From NCBI GenBank assembly GCA_025938035.1, contig JAICQE010000043.1, positions 1 to 25,052 of the forward strand: DNA of 25,052 nucleotides, in the 5' to 3' direction. This document shows, one piece after another, positions 14,829 through 21,541 of the stretch. The first letter of the stretch is position 1, and each line of letters opens with the position of its first letter. Both the position numbers and the translations under genes were made by a program. Origin of the DNA: Vicinamibacteria bacterium (GTDB lineage Bacteria; Acidobacteriota; Vicinamibacteria; Vicinamibacterales; UBA2999). The notes under the pieces are model-generated. The model was not told the origin of the DNA. It saw only the letters and a list, made by a program, of their open reading frames with translations, and did no database searches.

Positions 14829-15107
14829 ATGCGGTTATTCAAGCATGCGTCAACGCTTGTTCTGCTGTTCGCGAACATGGCATTCGCCCCTCGCCCTGCC
14901 TACGCCAGTGCGTGCGAGGCGATCATTCAAAACTGCCCCGAGTGGGGCGGTGAAGACATCGGCTGTTACCCGACGTTTTACTGCGACGCCGTGTACTCGT
15001 GTGCTGTCGAGTGGTGTGGAGAGTTCGGCATCGACTACTACTTCTGCAGCAGCAACGGCGGCGAGTACGGCGGACCGCACGGCGTGCTCTTTTGCGCCAC
15101 CAGTTAG
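14829..15107 (+). CDS. Small exported cysteine-rich protein
   Basis: The 92-residue product has a clear Sec signal peptide (basic start, LVLLFANMAFA, cleavage probably after PAYA at 26). The mature part is about 66 residues with eight cysteines (29, 36, 46, 52, 58, 63, 73, 89) and many Tyr, Gly and acidic residues. An even number of cysteines in an exported mini-protein suggests four disulfides. The frame is open further upstream through the tRNA region, but the ATG at 14829 has GGAGG 5 bases before it and begins the signal peptide. The function is unknown. It may be a secreted peptide, toxin-like or envelope protein; no metal-binding CxxC pairs are present. Confidence 0.7.
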   Translation: MRLFKHASTLVLLFANMAFAPRPAYASACEAIIQNCPEWGGEDIGCYPTFYCDAVYSCAVEWCGEFGIDYYFCSSNGGEYGGPHGVLFCATS

Positions 15108-15186
15108 AGTGGGCGCGCGCGCCCGGCTCAACTACGGCTGTGCTGGCGGGTGCGGCCAGCGCTAAGATGTTCTCCGCGAGGAATCG

Positions 15187-16023
15187 ATGAGTCTCGATGT
15201 CTGCACGCGTCGATTCGTGGCCGCGGCAGGGACACTGACGCTGATGTTCGGCGTCGCTGTCTGGGGCCAATCGAAGGGAGAGCCGGCGGCACGGGATGCG
15301 GATGAGGCATTCGACGTTATTTCCGTCAAGCGCCATCCCGGAGAGCGTGCGCGCAATGCGTCCGCCATGCGTCCCGGTGGGCGATTTCAGTCGGAGTCAT
15401 CTTTGCGGCAGCTGATTCGCTACGCGTATCAGCTGCAGCCATACCAGCGCGTCGTCGGATCGAGCGCGATTCTCGACCAGCTCTTCGTTATCGAAGCCAG
15501 GGTCGCGCCCGAGCGCGTGCGGGGGCGTGACGGACACTTCCCCATGGTGCGGGCGTTGCTCCGCGACCGATTCAAGCTCCGCGTTCGATTCGAAGACGAG
15601 ACGCAGACGGTCGCAGCGATCGTCAGGCGCGCAGATCGCCTCGGCCCGAATCTTCGCGCCTTGCCATACGATTGTGCCGCGCCGCGGCCCGAACCGAGCC
15701 CAGACCCTCCGCCCGCGCCCTGTGTGTTGACGATCATCGACGGCCGTCTGAAAGCGATCGTCTCGAGCATGGAGGATTTTGCGCGCCGCCTGTCGTTGTC
15801 GGGCGGAGCCTTTGTCGATGCCACCGGCCTCACTGGACCGTTTCAGATCGAGATGCAGTTCGATCCGGCAAGCCTGAATGACAAATACGCGTCGGCGACA
15901 CCAAGTGAGTTTCCATCGCTGGCGGACGCCATGCAAAAAGACCTCGGCCTTGGATTGGAAAACCGGCGACGGCCGGTACCCGTGCTGATCGTCGAATCCG
16001 TCGAAGCGCCGACGGAGAATTGA
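15187..16023 (+). CDS. TIGR03435-family secreted protein
   Basis: The 278-residue protein matches the TIGR03435 family, expanded in Acidobacteria (notably Solibacter) and of unknown function. After an export signal (FVAAAGTLTLMFGVAVWGQS) comes FDVISVKRH (about 40-48), the family's opening. Then follow SLRQLIRYAYQLQPYQRVVG, MVRALLRDRFKLRVRFED (about 120-137), FVDATGLTGPFQIEMQFDP (about 216-234) and the ending VPVLIVESVEAPTEN. The length is typical. Family members often occur in many copies per genome, near regulators or proteases. The ATG has GAGGAAT just upstream. The gene converges on the esterase gene with only 15 bases between stops. Confidence 0.92.
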   Translation: MSLDVCTRRFVAAAGTLTLMFGVAVWGQSKGEPAARDADEAFDVISVKRHPGERARNASAMRPGGRFQSESSLRQLIRYAYQLQPYQRVVGSSAILDQLFVIEARVAPERVRGRDGHFPMVRALLRDRFKLRVRFEDETQTVAAIVRRADRLGPNLRALPYDCAAPRPEPSPDPPPAPCVLTIIDGRLKAIVSSMEDFARRLSLSGGAFVDATGLTGPFQIEMQFDPASLNDKYASATPSEFPSLADAMQKDLGLGLENRRRPVPVLIVESVEAPTEN

Positions 16024-16038
16024 CGCCCGCGTCGCGCG

Positions 16039-17349
16039 TCACGGAACGTTGACCTTCACCTCCGCGCCGTAGAGCATCGTCCGGTCCTGGTCCCGTGCGG
16101 CCCACGTGAGCAGCGTCTCGCGACTCTTTGCAACGACGGCCTCGTGCACGACCCGCCCGTTGACCGACACGCGGACGGGCGCCGCGAAATCGATGACATC
16201 GGGCGACAGCAGCAGCGTGACCGCCGTCACCCCGCGCGTCTCGATGTCGAAGACGTTTCCGCGGCGTACCGCATCGACACGGCCTGACGGCCGCGGCCGG
16301 GCGAACAAGGTCATCTCGCGTCCGTTGCCCGCCTCGACGCGGTTCACGTCTGGAAGTGGACGATCGGACCCGCGCATGCCGAGTCTGTCGACCACGAGCC
16401 AGCGAAACCGGTTGTACCGATCGGTGCGTTCGGTGGCCCACGACACCCGATCGGGATGTGCCGCGCGCCGATGTCCGGCAAGAAACTGCTCGTAGCGCGG
16501 GCGTTCCTCCGCCCACCAGCTGACGTCGTGCCCGGCGTCCTCATACACCTGGAAGTCGATCGGGACGCCGCCGCGCCTGAACATCGCGATCATCGGGGCG
16601 ACCGACGCCGCCGGGTACAACGGGTCGCGCCCACCGTTGACGGCACGCAGGGGACAGTTCACGAGGTTGCTGGAGAACAGCATCCCGTCGGCATGGCTGT
16701 CCGGATTCGCCAGCACCAGCGGATGTCCGTTCAATGGAAGACACGCGGCCCAGAGCGTCGCCGCGCGCATCGCCAGGAAGTAGACGCCGGTGCCGCCGTC
16801 GGAGATGCCGGTGACGTAGATTCGCGACTCGTCGACGTTGTAGTCGTGCTTGACGCGATCGACGAGTCTCGCGATGTTCTCGACCTGACCGGACGTCCAC
16901 CATTCCGAGCCGGACCACGCGCGCGGGTGCAGCACGAGCTCGCCCGCAATCGGGATGCGGTTCGTCAACGCCCGGGCGGGCGGATCGTTTGGTCCTGGAG
17001 CGGGACGGCCGACGCCGCCATGCAGCGCGACGCGCAGCGGCCACGAGCGCGACGGCACGTAGTCGGCGGGCACCTCCAGGACGTTGTCGAGCGCCAGGCC
17101 ACGATCGCCGGTCGGCAGGTTCACGCGCCCGGTTCGCGCCTGCCGATACTCGCGGCCGGCCTTCAACCGCCGTGCGAGGTCGTCATACGAGGCGCCCGAC
17201 GCGAGAACGCCGGAAATCGCCGCCGCACGCCCTTCCACCGTCTCCGCCGACCAGAACCCGCGGAGCACCGAATCCAGGTTCGACGGCTGTGAATGGGCGC
17301 TCGCCAGCACCAACGCGGCAAGAAGAACGGATGCAGCGGCTGTTCGCAT
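16039..17349 (-). CDS. Exported alpha/beta hydrolase, PHB-depolymerase/feruloyl-esterase-like
   Basis: The 436-residue protein has a signal peptide (AAASVLLAALVLASAHS, cleaved near residue 19-20). The hydrolase domain has RVALHGGVG (106-114, oxyanion region), the nucleophile elbow GISDGG (181-186, Ser183), Asp242 in NGGRDPLYP and His274 in DAGHDVSWW, a complete Ser-Asp-His triad in the right order. This layout is that of extracellular polyhydroxybutyrate-depolymerase-like and related esterases. The C-terminal 90 residues form a beta-rich appendage (VTAVTLLLSPDVIDFAAPVRVSVNG). The substrate cannot be told from sequence. The start lies only 12 bases from the divergent metalloprotease start. Confidence 0.87.
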   Translation of the reverse strand: MRTAAASVLLAALVLASAHSQPSNLDSVLRGFWSAETVEGRAAAISGVLASGASYDDLARRLKAGREYRQARTGRVNLPTGDRGLALDNVLEVPADYVPSRSWPLRVALHGGVGRPAPGPNDPPARALTNRIPIAGELVLHPRAWSGSEWWTSGQVENIARLVDRVKHDYNVDESRIYVTGISDGGTGVYFLAMRAATLWAACLPLNGHPLVLANPDSHADGMLFSSNLVNCPLRAVNGGRDPLYPAASVAPMIAMFRRGGVPIDFQVYEDAGHDVSWWAEERPRYEQFLAGHRRAAHPDRVSWATERTDRYNRFRWLVVDRLGMRGSDRPLPDVNRVEAGNGREMTLFARPRPSGRVDAVRRGNVFDIETRGVTAVTLLLSPDVIDFAAPVRVSVNGRVVHEAVVAKSRETLLTWAARDQDRTMLYGAEVKVNVP

Positions 17350-17361
17350 CAGGCTTATCTT

Positions 17362-17985
17362 ATGGCGATGAAGCCTGTCATAGCGGCAGTAGTGGTCGCG
17401 ACGATGACCGCGTCCGCGCAGACGCTGGCGCCATTACAGCCGCTTCCGATGGGACGGGTGCCGTACTTCATCGCCCAGGGGGAGGCCGGATCAGAGTTCC
17501 GGAAAACGGACATCGAGCTGGCCACGTGGGCACTGCGCGCCTGGGAGCGTGCGCTGGGCGGCGCGCTGCGGTTCGAGCCGGCGGCGGAGGACGAGGCTCT
17601 CGTCCGCGTCCATTGGGTGGCGCCGAACTTTGGCTTGTACGGCGAGATGCGGCCTCTGCTCGTTCGCGGGCGCCGCGGTGCGGCGGTCTACATCCGGCCG
17701 GACACCAACGCGCTCGGCAACGAAATCGCGCGCATGGCGAACGCCGATCCACTCCTCCGCGATACCGTCGTCTATCTCACCTGCGTCCACGAGCTGGGAC
17801 ATGCGCTCGGACTCGAGCACACGGCGGCCTTCACCGACATCATGTACTTCTTCGGATATGGCGGCGACATCCCCGGATTCTTCACGCGGTATCGACAGCA
17901 GTTGAAATCGCGCGCCGACATCGCAAAGCTGTCGGGCATCTCGCCCGACGATCTCAGGCGCGTCCGCCAGTTGTATCCGAAATAG
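17362..17985 (+). CDS. Exported matrixin-like zinc metalloprotease
   Basis: The 207-residue protein has a signal peptide (MAMKPVIAAVVVATMTASAQ). The metzincin zinc site HELGHALGLEH covers 133-143 (ligands His133, His137, His143; catalytic Glu134), followed by a Met-turn DIMYF (Met151). This is the matrixin (M10-type) arrangement, without the long propeptide of animal enzymes. The C-terminal helix-turn segment (SGISPDDLRRVRQLYPK) is typical of bacterial matrixins. It probably cleaves proteins outside the cytoplasm. The start is the ATG at 17362 or the one two codons later. The gene is divergent from the esterase gene with a 12-base gap, so any promoter must lie within the esterase coding region or the mRNA is nearly leaderless. 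Confidence 0.9.
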   Translation: MAMKPVIAAVVVATMTASAQTLAPLQPLPMGRVPYFIAQGEAGSEFRKTDIELATWALRAWERALGGALRFEPAAEDEALVRVHWVAPNFGLYGEMRPLLVRGRRGAAVYIRPDTNALGNEIARMANADPLLRDTVVYLTCVHELGHALGLEHTAAFTDIMYFFGYGGDIPGFFTRYRQQLKSRADIAKLSGISPDDLRRVRQLYPK

Positions 17986-18016
17986 CGTCTTCTGTAGGAT
18001 TCGCGCGGAGGCCCCC

Positions 18017-19030
18017 ATGACCCACCTGCGTATCGCCCTGACGACCGCCGCTTTGATTGCTCTCGCCGGTGCCAGTCCTCTTCACGCCGACGTCAAGACC
18101 GAAGAGCGCATGAAGTTCGAGCTCGGAGGAATGCTCGGCAAGATGGTGAACTTGTTCGGCGGTGGGAACGAAGGCACCGTGACCACCGTTGCCGTCAAAG
18201 GGGCGCGCCAGAGCATCATGAGCGATTCGGTTGGTCAGCTCATCGACCTGTCGGAAGAAAGAGTCTACCAGCTGGACATCAAACGGAAAACGTACCGCGT
18301 CGCCACTTTTGCGGAGATCCGGCAGCAAATGGAAGAAGCCAGGGCCAAAGCGGAAAAGGCGGCGCGTGAGGAGCAGGCCAAACAGAAGGACGCGCCGCCC
18401 GCCCAGAAGCCCGAGGATGCCGTGGAAATCGACTTCGACGTCCGTAAGACCGGACAGTCGCGCACCATCAACGGCTTCACCACAAACCAGGTCCTCGTCG
18501 TCGTGACCGTGCGCGAGAAGGGCAAGACGCTCGATCAGAGCGGCGGCCTGCAGATTACGACCGACATGTGGATGGCGCCGCAGATGGCGGCGATGAAGGA
18601 GATCACCGACTTTCAGATGCAGTACGCGCAGAAGCTGTACGGACCAATGATCCAGGGCGCGTCGCCACAGGACATGGCCGCCGCCATGGCAATCTACCCG
18701 ATGCTGAAGCCGGCACTCGAACGGATGAATGCGGAGAAAGACAAGGTGGCCGGCACCGCGATCATGACGACGGTGCGCGTCGAGGCGGTGAAATCGGCCG
18801 AACAGTTCGCGCAGGAACAGAAGCAGCGCGAGGACGCAACCAAGCCGAGCGTATCCGGTGGAGTCGGCGGCCTGATCGGCGGCCTCGCCCGGCGTGCCGC
18901 CCAGAAGAAGGTGGAAGGTGAGCCGCAGCCTCGCGCCATGGTCATGACAACCACCAGCGAGGTCCTGAAGATCGCCACCGATGTTACCGCCGGCGACGTC
19001 GCCATACCGGCGGGATTCAAACAGCAGTAG
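18017..19030 (+). CDS. Secreted DUF4412-like hypothetical protein
   Basis: The 337-residue protein has a signal peptide (IALTTAALIALAGASPLHA, cleavage near residue 24). Two strand-rich halves (about 25-100 and 130-190) read like DUF4412/LolA-type lipid or ligand-binding folds (RQSIMSDSVGQLIDLSEERVYQLDIKRKTY). They are separated by a charged Lys/Glu-rich helix (about 100-135). A Gly-rich segment (SGGVGGLIGGLARR) occurs near residue 275. There is no enzymatic motif. GGAGG lies upstream of the ATG, and the gene follows the metalloprotease by 31 bases, so the two may share a transcript. The function is unknown. Confidence 0.75.
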   Translation: MTHLRIALTTAALIALAGASPLHADVKTEERMKFELGGMLGKMVNLFGGGNEGTVTTVAVKGARQSIMSDSVGQLIDLSEERVYQLDIKRKTYRVATFAEIRQQMEEARAKAEKAAREEQAKQKDAPPAQKPEDAVEIDFDVRKTGQSRTINGFTTNQVLVVVTVREKGKTLDQSGGLQITTDMWMAPQMAAMKEITDFQMQYAQKLYGPMIQGASPQDMAAAMAIYPMLKPALERMNAEKDKVAGTAIMTTVRVEAVKSAEQFAQEQKQREDATKPSVSGGVGGLIGGLARRAAQKKVEGEPQPRAMVMTTTSEVLKIATDVTAGDVAIPAGFKQQ

Positions 19031-19043
19031 CTGGCGTGTTGGT

Positions 19044-19061
19044 GTCGGCCTTCAGGCGGAC
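19044..19061. repeat. Imperfect hairpin, copy of a VRLKAD-type dispersed repeat
   Basis: GTCGGCCT-TC-AGGCGGAC forms an 8-bp imperfect stem in the 33-base gap between two convergent genes. In one minus-strand frame it reads MVRLKADTN, a peptide I remember recurring in Vicinamibacteria genomes because of a dispersed REP-like repeat. It may act as a bidirectional terminator. The hairpin is seen directly; the family link is from memory. Confidence 0.55.
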
Positions 19062-19063
19062 CA

Positions 19064-19999
19064 TCACACGGTCGCATGCGGCGAGACGGCCAGGAACTCG
19101 CCGCGTGCGACGAGCACGGCTTCCCCGCCGACCTTGACGTCCGTCATCGCATCCGGCGCGCCGGTAATGGCCATGTGGATGCGGCTCGCGCGTCCCATCT
19201 TCACGCCCTGCGTGTTCACCATCCGCCGCGCGGCGTCGCCCGACACGAGCCGATGCTGCACCAGGTAACACCCGAGCGGACCGGCGGCGCTTCCCGTTGC
19301 CGGGTCCTCGACGACCCCAAGAGCGGGCGCAAACATCCGGCTGTACGTAGTGCCGTTCGTAGTGTCCGCCGTCAGGCGGGCCTCTTGCGCGAACACCAGC
19401 ATCGCCGGATGCGCGCGCGATAGACCCGTCAGCTCGAGAATCACGGACGGTGGTGTCGCGCGATCCACAGCCTCGTGATCGCGCAGCGGCACCAGCAGGT
19501 ACGGCACGCCGCACGTCACCTCCTGGATCGGCAGGCCGGCTGCGAGGTCGCTCTCGTGAAGCCCGATTGCCCGTGCAACCGCATCCCGATCGGCAACGGG
19601 AGGGCCAAACGAGGGAGGGTTCTGGGTCATCCACGCGAACTGAAGACGTCGGTTGTCCCACACCAGATCGACCGGGGTGGGGCCGACGTTCAAGCCGAAC
19701 ACGAACCGCTGGCGCGCCGGCTCGATCGCGCCCACGTGCGCGAGCGCGAACGTGCTGCCGACGGTCGGGTGCCCGGCCATCGGCATCTCCACGGCCGGCG
19801 TGAAGATGCGCATCCGGACGTCGGTGTCGGAACGCTCCGGCGGAAACACGAACGTCGTCTCGGAAAAATTGATCTCGCGTGCGATCGCCTGCATCTGCCC
19901 GGTCGTGAGGCCGCGCGCGTCCGGGAACACGGCGAGCTGGTTGCCGAGCAGAGGCGCCGCGGTGAAGACGTCGTAATGGAGATAGTTCAGTGGGTTCAC
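19064..19999 (-). CDS. PhzF-family isomerase
   Basis: The 311-residue protein matches the PhzF/YddE family throughout: YDVFTAAPLLGNQLAVF at the start, INFSETTFV with the catalytic Glu47, RIFTPAVEMPMAGHPTVG (64-81), then VVEDPATGSAAGPLGCYL and the closing hexapeptide-like GEAVLVARGEFLAV. PhzF proteins have two diaminopimelate-epimerase-like halves and catalyse proton shifts, as in phenazine synthesis. Most homologues, as here outside a phenazine cluster, have unknown substrates. The start is GTG at 19999, within a tandem repeat and without a clear Shine-Dalgarno, so the true start could differ. The length is normal for the family. Confidence 0.92.
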   Translation of the reverse strand: MNPLNYLHYDVFTAAPLLGNQLAVFPDARGLTTGQMQAIAREINFSETTFVFPPERSDTDVRMRIFTPAVEMPMAGHPTVGSTFALAHVGAIEPARQRFVFGLNVGPTPVDLVWDNRRLQFAWMTQNPPSFGPPVADRDAVARAIGLHESDLAAGLPIQEVTCGVPYLLVPLRDHEAVDRATPPSVILELTGLSRAHPAMLVFAQEARLTADTTNGTTYSRMFAPALGVVEDPATGSAAGPLGCYLVQHRLVSGDAARRMVNTQGVKMGRASRIHMAITGAPDAMTDVKVGGEAVLVARGEFLAVSPHATV

Positions 20000-20060
20000 G
20001 GGTGCAGGAGGTTCATGGGTGCAGGGGGTTCACGGGTGCAGGAGGTTCCTGGGTTCATTG
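19995..20060. repeat. 17-bp tandem repeat across the PhzF start
   Basis: Three full 17-base units begin at 19995, 20012 and 20029 (TTCACGGGTGCAGGAGG and close variants). A degraded fourth unit starts at 20046. Units 1 and 3 are identical. The array runs from the GTG of the PhzF gene nearly to the end of the small upstream gene and forms the whole spacer between them. Because 17 is not a multiple of 3, copy-number change would move upstream signals relative to the start codon. Confidence 0.85.
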
Positions 20061-20399
20061 CTTCAACCGCAGACGATGCCCCACGGCCAGGCCGACGTGG
20101 TACGCGCCTTCCTGCTGCAGCCAGACGTGGCGCGCGTGATTGTCGGCGAGCTCGACGATCAGCGTGCGCTTGTCCTCGGGCAGGGCGGCGGCAATCTGCT
20201 CCACCAGCTGTTCCTGCCGCTGGATGTCCACCGGCGCAAAGAGCTCGTCCTCGTGAATGGCCTGCAGCAGGTTCTCGTATTCGTCCTCGCACCGCTCCTC
20301 GGCGTCGGAAAACGACGGCACGTGGCGCAGCCGGCTATCGAGCTCGAGCTTCGCGGCGCAGCGGTTCGCCAGTTCGAGCAGTTCTTCAGAGGTAGGCAT
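20055..20399 (-). CDS. Small acidic helical hypothetical protein
   Basis: The 114-residue protein starts at the ATG at 20399 (MPTSEELLELANRCAAKL), with GGGAG about 9 bases upstream. The open frame upstream of this is shadow of the HemD gene. It is mostly helical and strongly acidic (SFSDAEERCEDEYENLLQAIHEDEL), with a C-terminal segment LADNHARHVWLQQEGAYHVGLAVG. I do not recognise a named family. It follows the HemD stop by 16 bases and is probably in the same transcript. A soluble cytoplasmic protein is likely, since no signal or membrane segment is present. Confidence 0.7.
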   Translation of the reverse strand: MPTSEELLELANRCAAKLELDSRLRHVPSFSDAEERCEDEYENLLQAIHEDELFAPVDIQRQEQLVEQIAAALPEDKRTLIVELADNHARHVWLQQEGAYHVGLAVGHRLRLKQ

Positions 20400-20415
20400 G
20401 GGGTGATTCTCCCAC

Positions 20416-21270
20416 TTAGCCGCGTTTGCTCCGCAACGCGTCCGCGGCGCGCTCGGCCGCTTCGCGGACCAGGAAGCCCATTTTTGGATGACTGGACTCA
20501 AGGTCGATCTGAATGCCGCGCTGGCGCAGTTCCTCCGATGTGGTCGGGCCGATCGAGCCGACGACCATTCGCCGCAGGCCGGCAAGCACGCGATCGGCCA
20601 GCTCCAGCTCCTCGGCAATCTTCATCAGGTGCACAGCCTGTGTCGCGGTTGTAAACAGCACGACGTCGAGCGCGCCGTCCGCGACGGCGCGCGCCGCCTT
20701 TCGCAGCGGCTCGACGTCCTCGGGCAGGGCCCATTGATAGACCGGTACCGGCGTCACCCGCGCGCCGCGCGACTCGAGACCCGCCAGCAGGTCCGGATTC
20801 GACGCGCCGTACTCCTGCACCGCGACGTTCAACCCGTCGAGCGACAGCTCGGACTTCCGCTCGTCGAGTGCGGCAAGCAGCTCGCGCCAGGTGTTCGGCT
20901 CCGGCGCGGTGAGAAACACGGGCACGTCGATCTCGCGCATGACCGCGAGCGGCTTCGGCCCGCGGCAGACGACGACCGTTTCCTTCAGCGCCTCGATCAG
21001 GCGCCTGCGGGTGCCCTGCACGCGCTGGACGATGTCGAGCAGCACCCGCGAGCCGACGCCGGTGAGCAGGATGACGACGTCGAACTCGCCGGCAATGAGA
21101 TCGTCGATGAAGCGCACGGCCTCGGCGTTGGATTCGATCGGCACTTCGCGCATCGACGGAGCCACGAGCGGCTCGCCGCCGTACGAGGTCACGATCAGTC
21201 CCAGCTCGCGCGCGCGCCGGCTTTCGAGCACGAGCACGCGACGGCCATTAAAGGACGGCTGTGCCACCAC
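20416..21270 (-). CDS. hemD: Uroporphyrinogen-III synthase (HemD family)
   Basis: The 284-residue protein has the HemD two-lobe pattern: GRRVLVLESRRARELGLIVTSYGGEPLVAPSM at the start, DVVILLTGVGSRVLLD (about 64-79), then the second lobe with DVVLFTTATQAVHLMKIA and MVVGSIGPTTSEELRQRGIQIDLESSHPKMGFLV near the end. The enzyme closes hydroxymethylbilane to uroporphyrinogen III with inversion of ring D, in haem, sirohaem and cobalamin synthesis. No other hem gene is adjacent, and some HemD-like proteins are regulators, so the biosynthetic role is likely but not certain. The start is GTG at 21270 with AGGA upstream. It is followed by the small acidic gene. Confidence 0.85.
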   Translation of the reverse strand: MVAQPSFNGRRVLVLESRRARELGLIVTSYGGEPLVAPSMREVPIESNAEAVRFIDDLIAGEFDVVILLTGVGSRVLLDIVQRVQGTRRRLIEALKETVVVCRGPKPLAVMREIDVPVFLTAPEPNTWRELLAALDERKSELSLDGLNVAVQEYGASNPDLLAGLESRGARVTPVPVYQWALPEDVEPLRKAARAVADGALDVVLFTTATQAVHLMKIAEELELADRVLAGLRRMVVGSIGPTTSEELRQRGIQIDLESSHPKMGFLVREAAERAADALRSKRG

Positions 21271-21320
21271 CTGATCCTATTCCCTGACGCATCGGCGGAC
21301 GAGGAGATGGTGATGGCGTT

Positions 21321-21497
21321 GGAGAGGGAACGGTTTCACGGGAGGAACGAAGCAACGAAGACGAACGGAGGGCGGTTCGATTGGTCGAACCGACCTCTTC
21401 ATGCCTTCGTGGTTCTCGCGTCCTTCGTGGTTAAAACTTCGTCGTAAAACTTCGTTCGTCTCCGTTCCTTCGTTCCTCCTGTGAGACCGTTCCCTCC
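21321..21497. repeat. Large inverted-repeat element in the HemD/PQQ gap
   Basis: A left arm at 21321-21367 pairs with a right arm at 21453-21497, with about 4 mismatches and one 2-base gap over 45 bases. The 85-base interior holds a second perfect stem (CGGTTCGA-TTGG-TCGAACCG, 21373-21392), a direct repeat of CCTTCGTGGTT (21404, 21422) and one of AAAACTTCGT (21433, 21446). It encodes nothing convincing. The element fills most of the 271-base gap between the PQQ dehydrogenase stop and the HemD start. It looks like a non-coding mobile repeat of MITE or REP-cluster type, or a very long RNA hairpin. Confidence 0.85.
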
Positions 21498-21510
21498 GTC
21501 CCCTCGCGAG

Positions 21511-21535
21511 GCCTCGCCGAAGCCTTGGCGGAGGC
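21511..21535 (-). terminator. GC-rich hairpin after the PQQ dehydrogenase gene
   Basis: The minus strand reads GCCTCCGCC-AAGGCTTC-GGCGAGGC, a strong stem starting 7 bases after the dehydrogenase stop codon. It is followed by a nested palindrome CCTCGCGAGG (21502-21511). There is no U-run, so intrinsic termination is uncertain. An mRNA-stabilising or REP-like role is equally possible. Confidence 0.5.
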
Positions 21536-21541
21536 GGGGCA

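Noticed and set aside
16021..16041. Terminator between the convergent TIGR03435 and esterase genes
   Set aside because: The 6-bp arms overlap both stop codons, are interrupted by a 9-base loop and lack a T-run, so chance in GC-rich sequence is likely.
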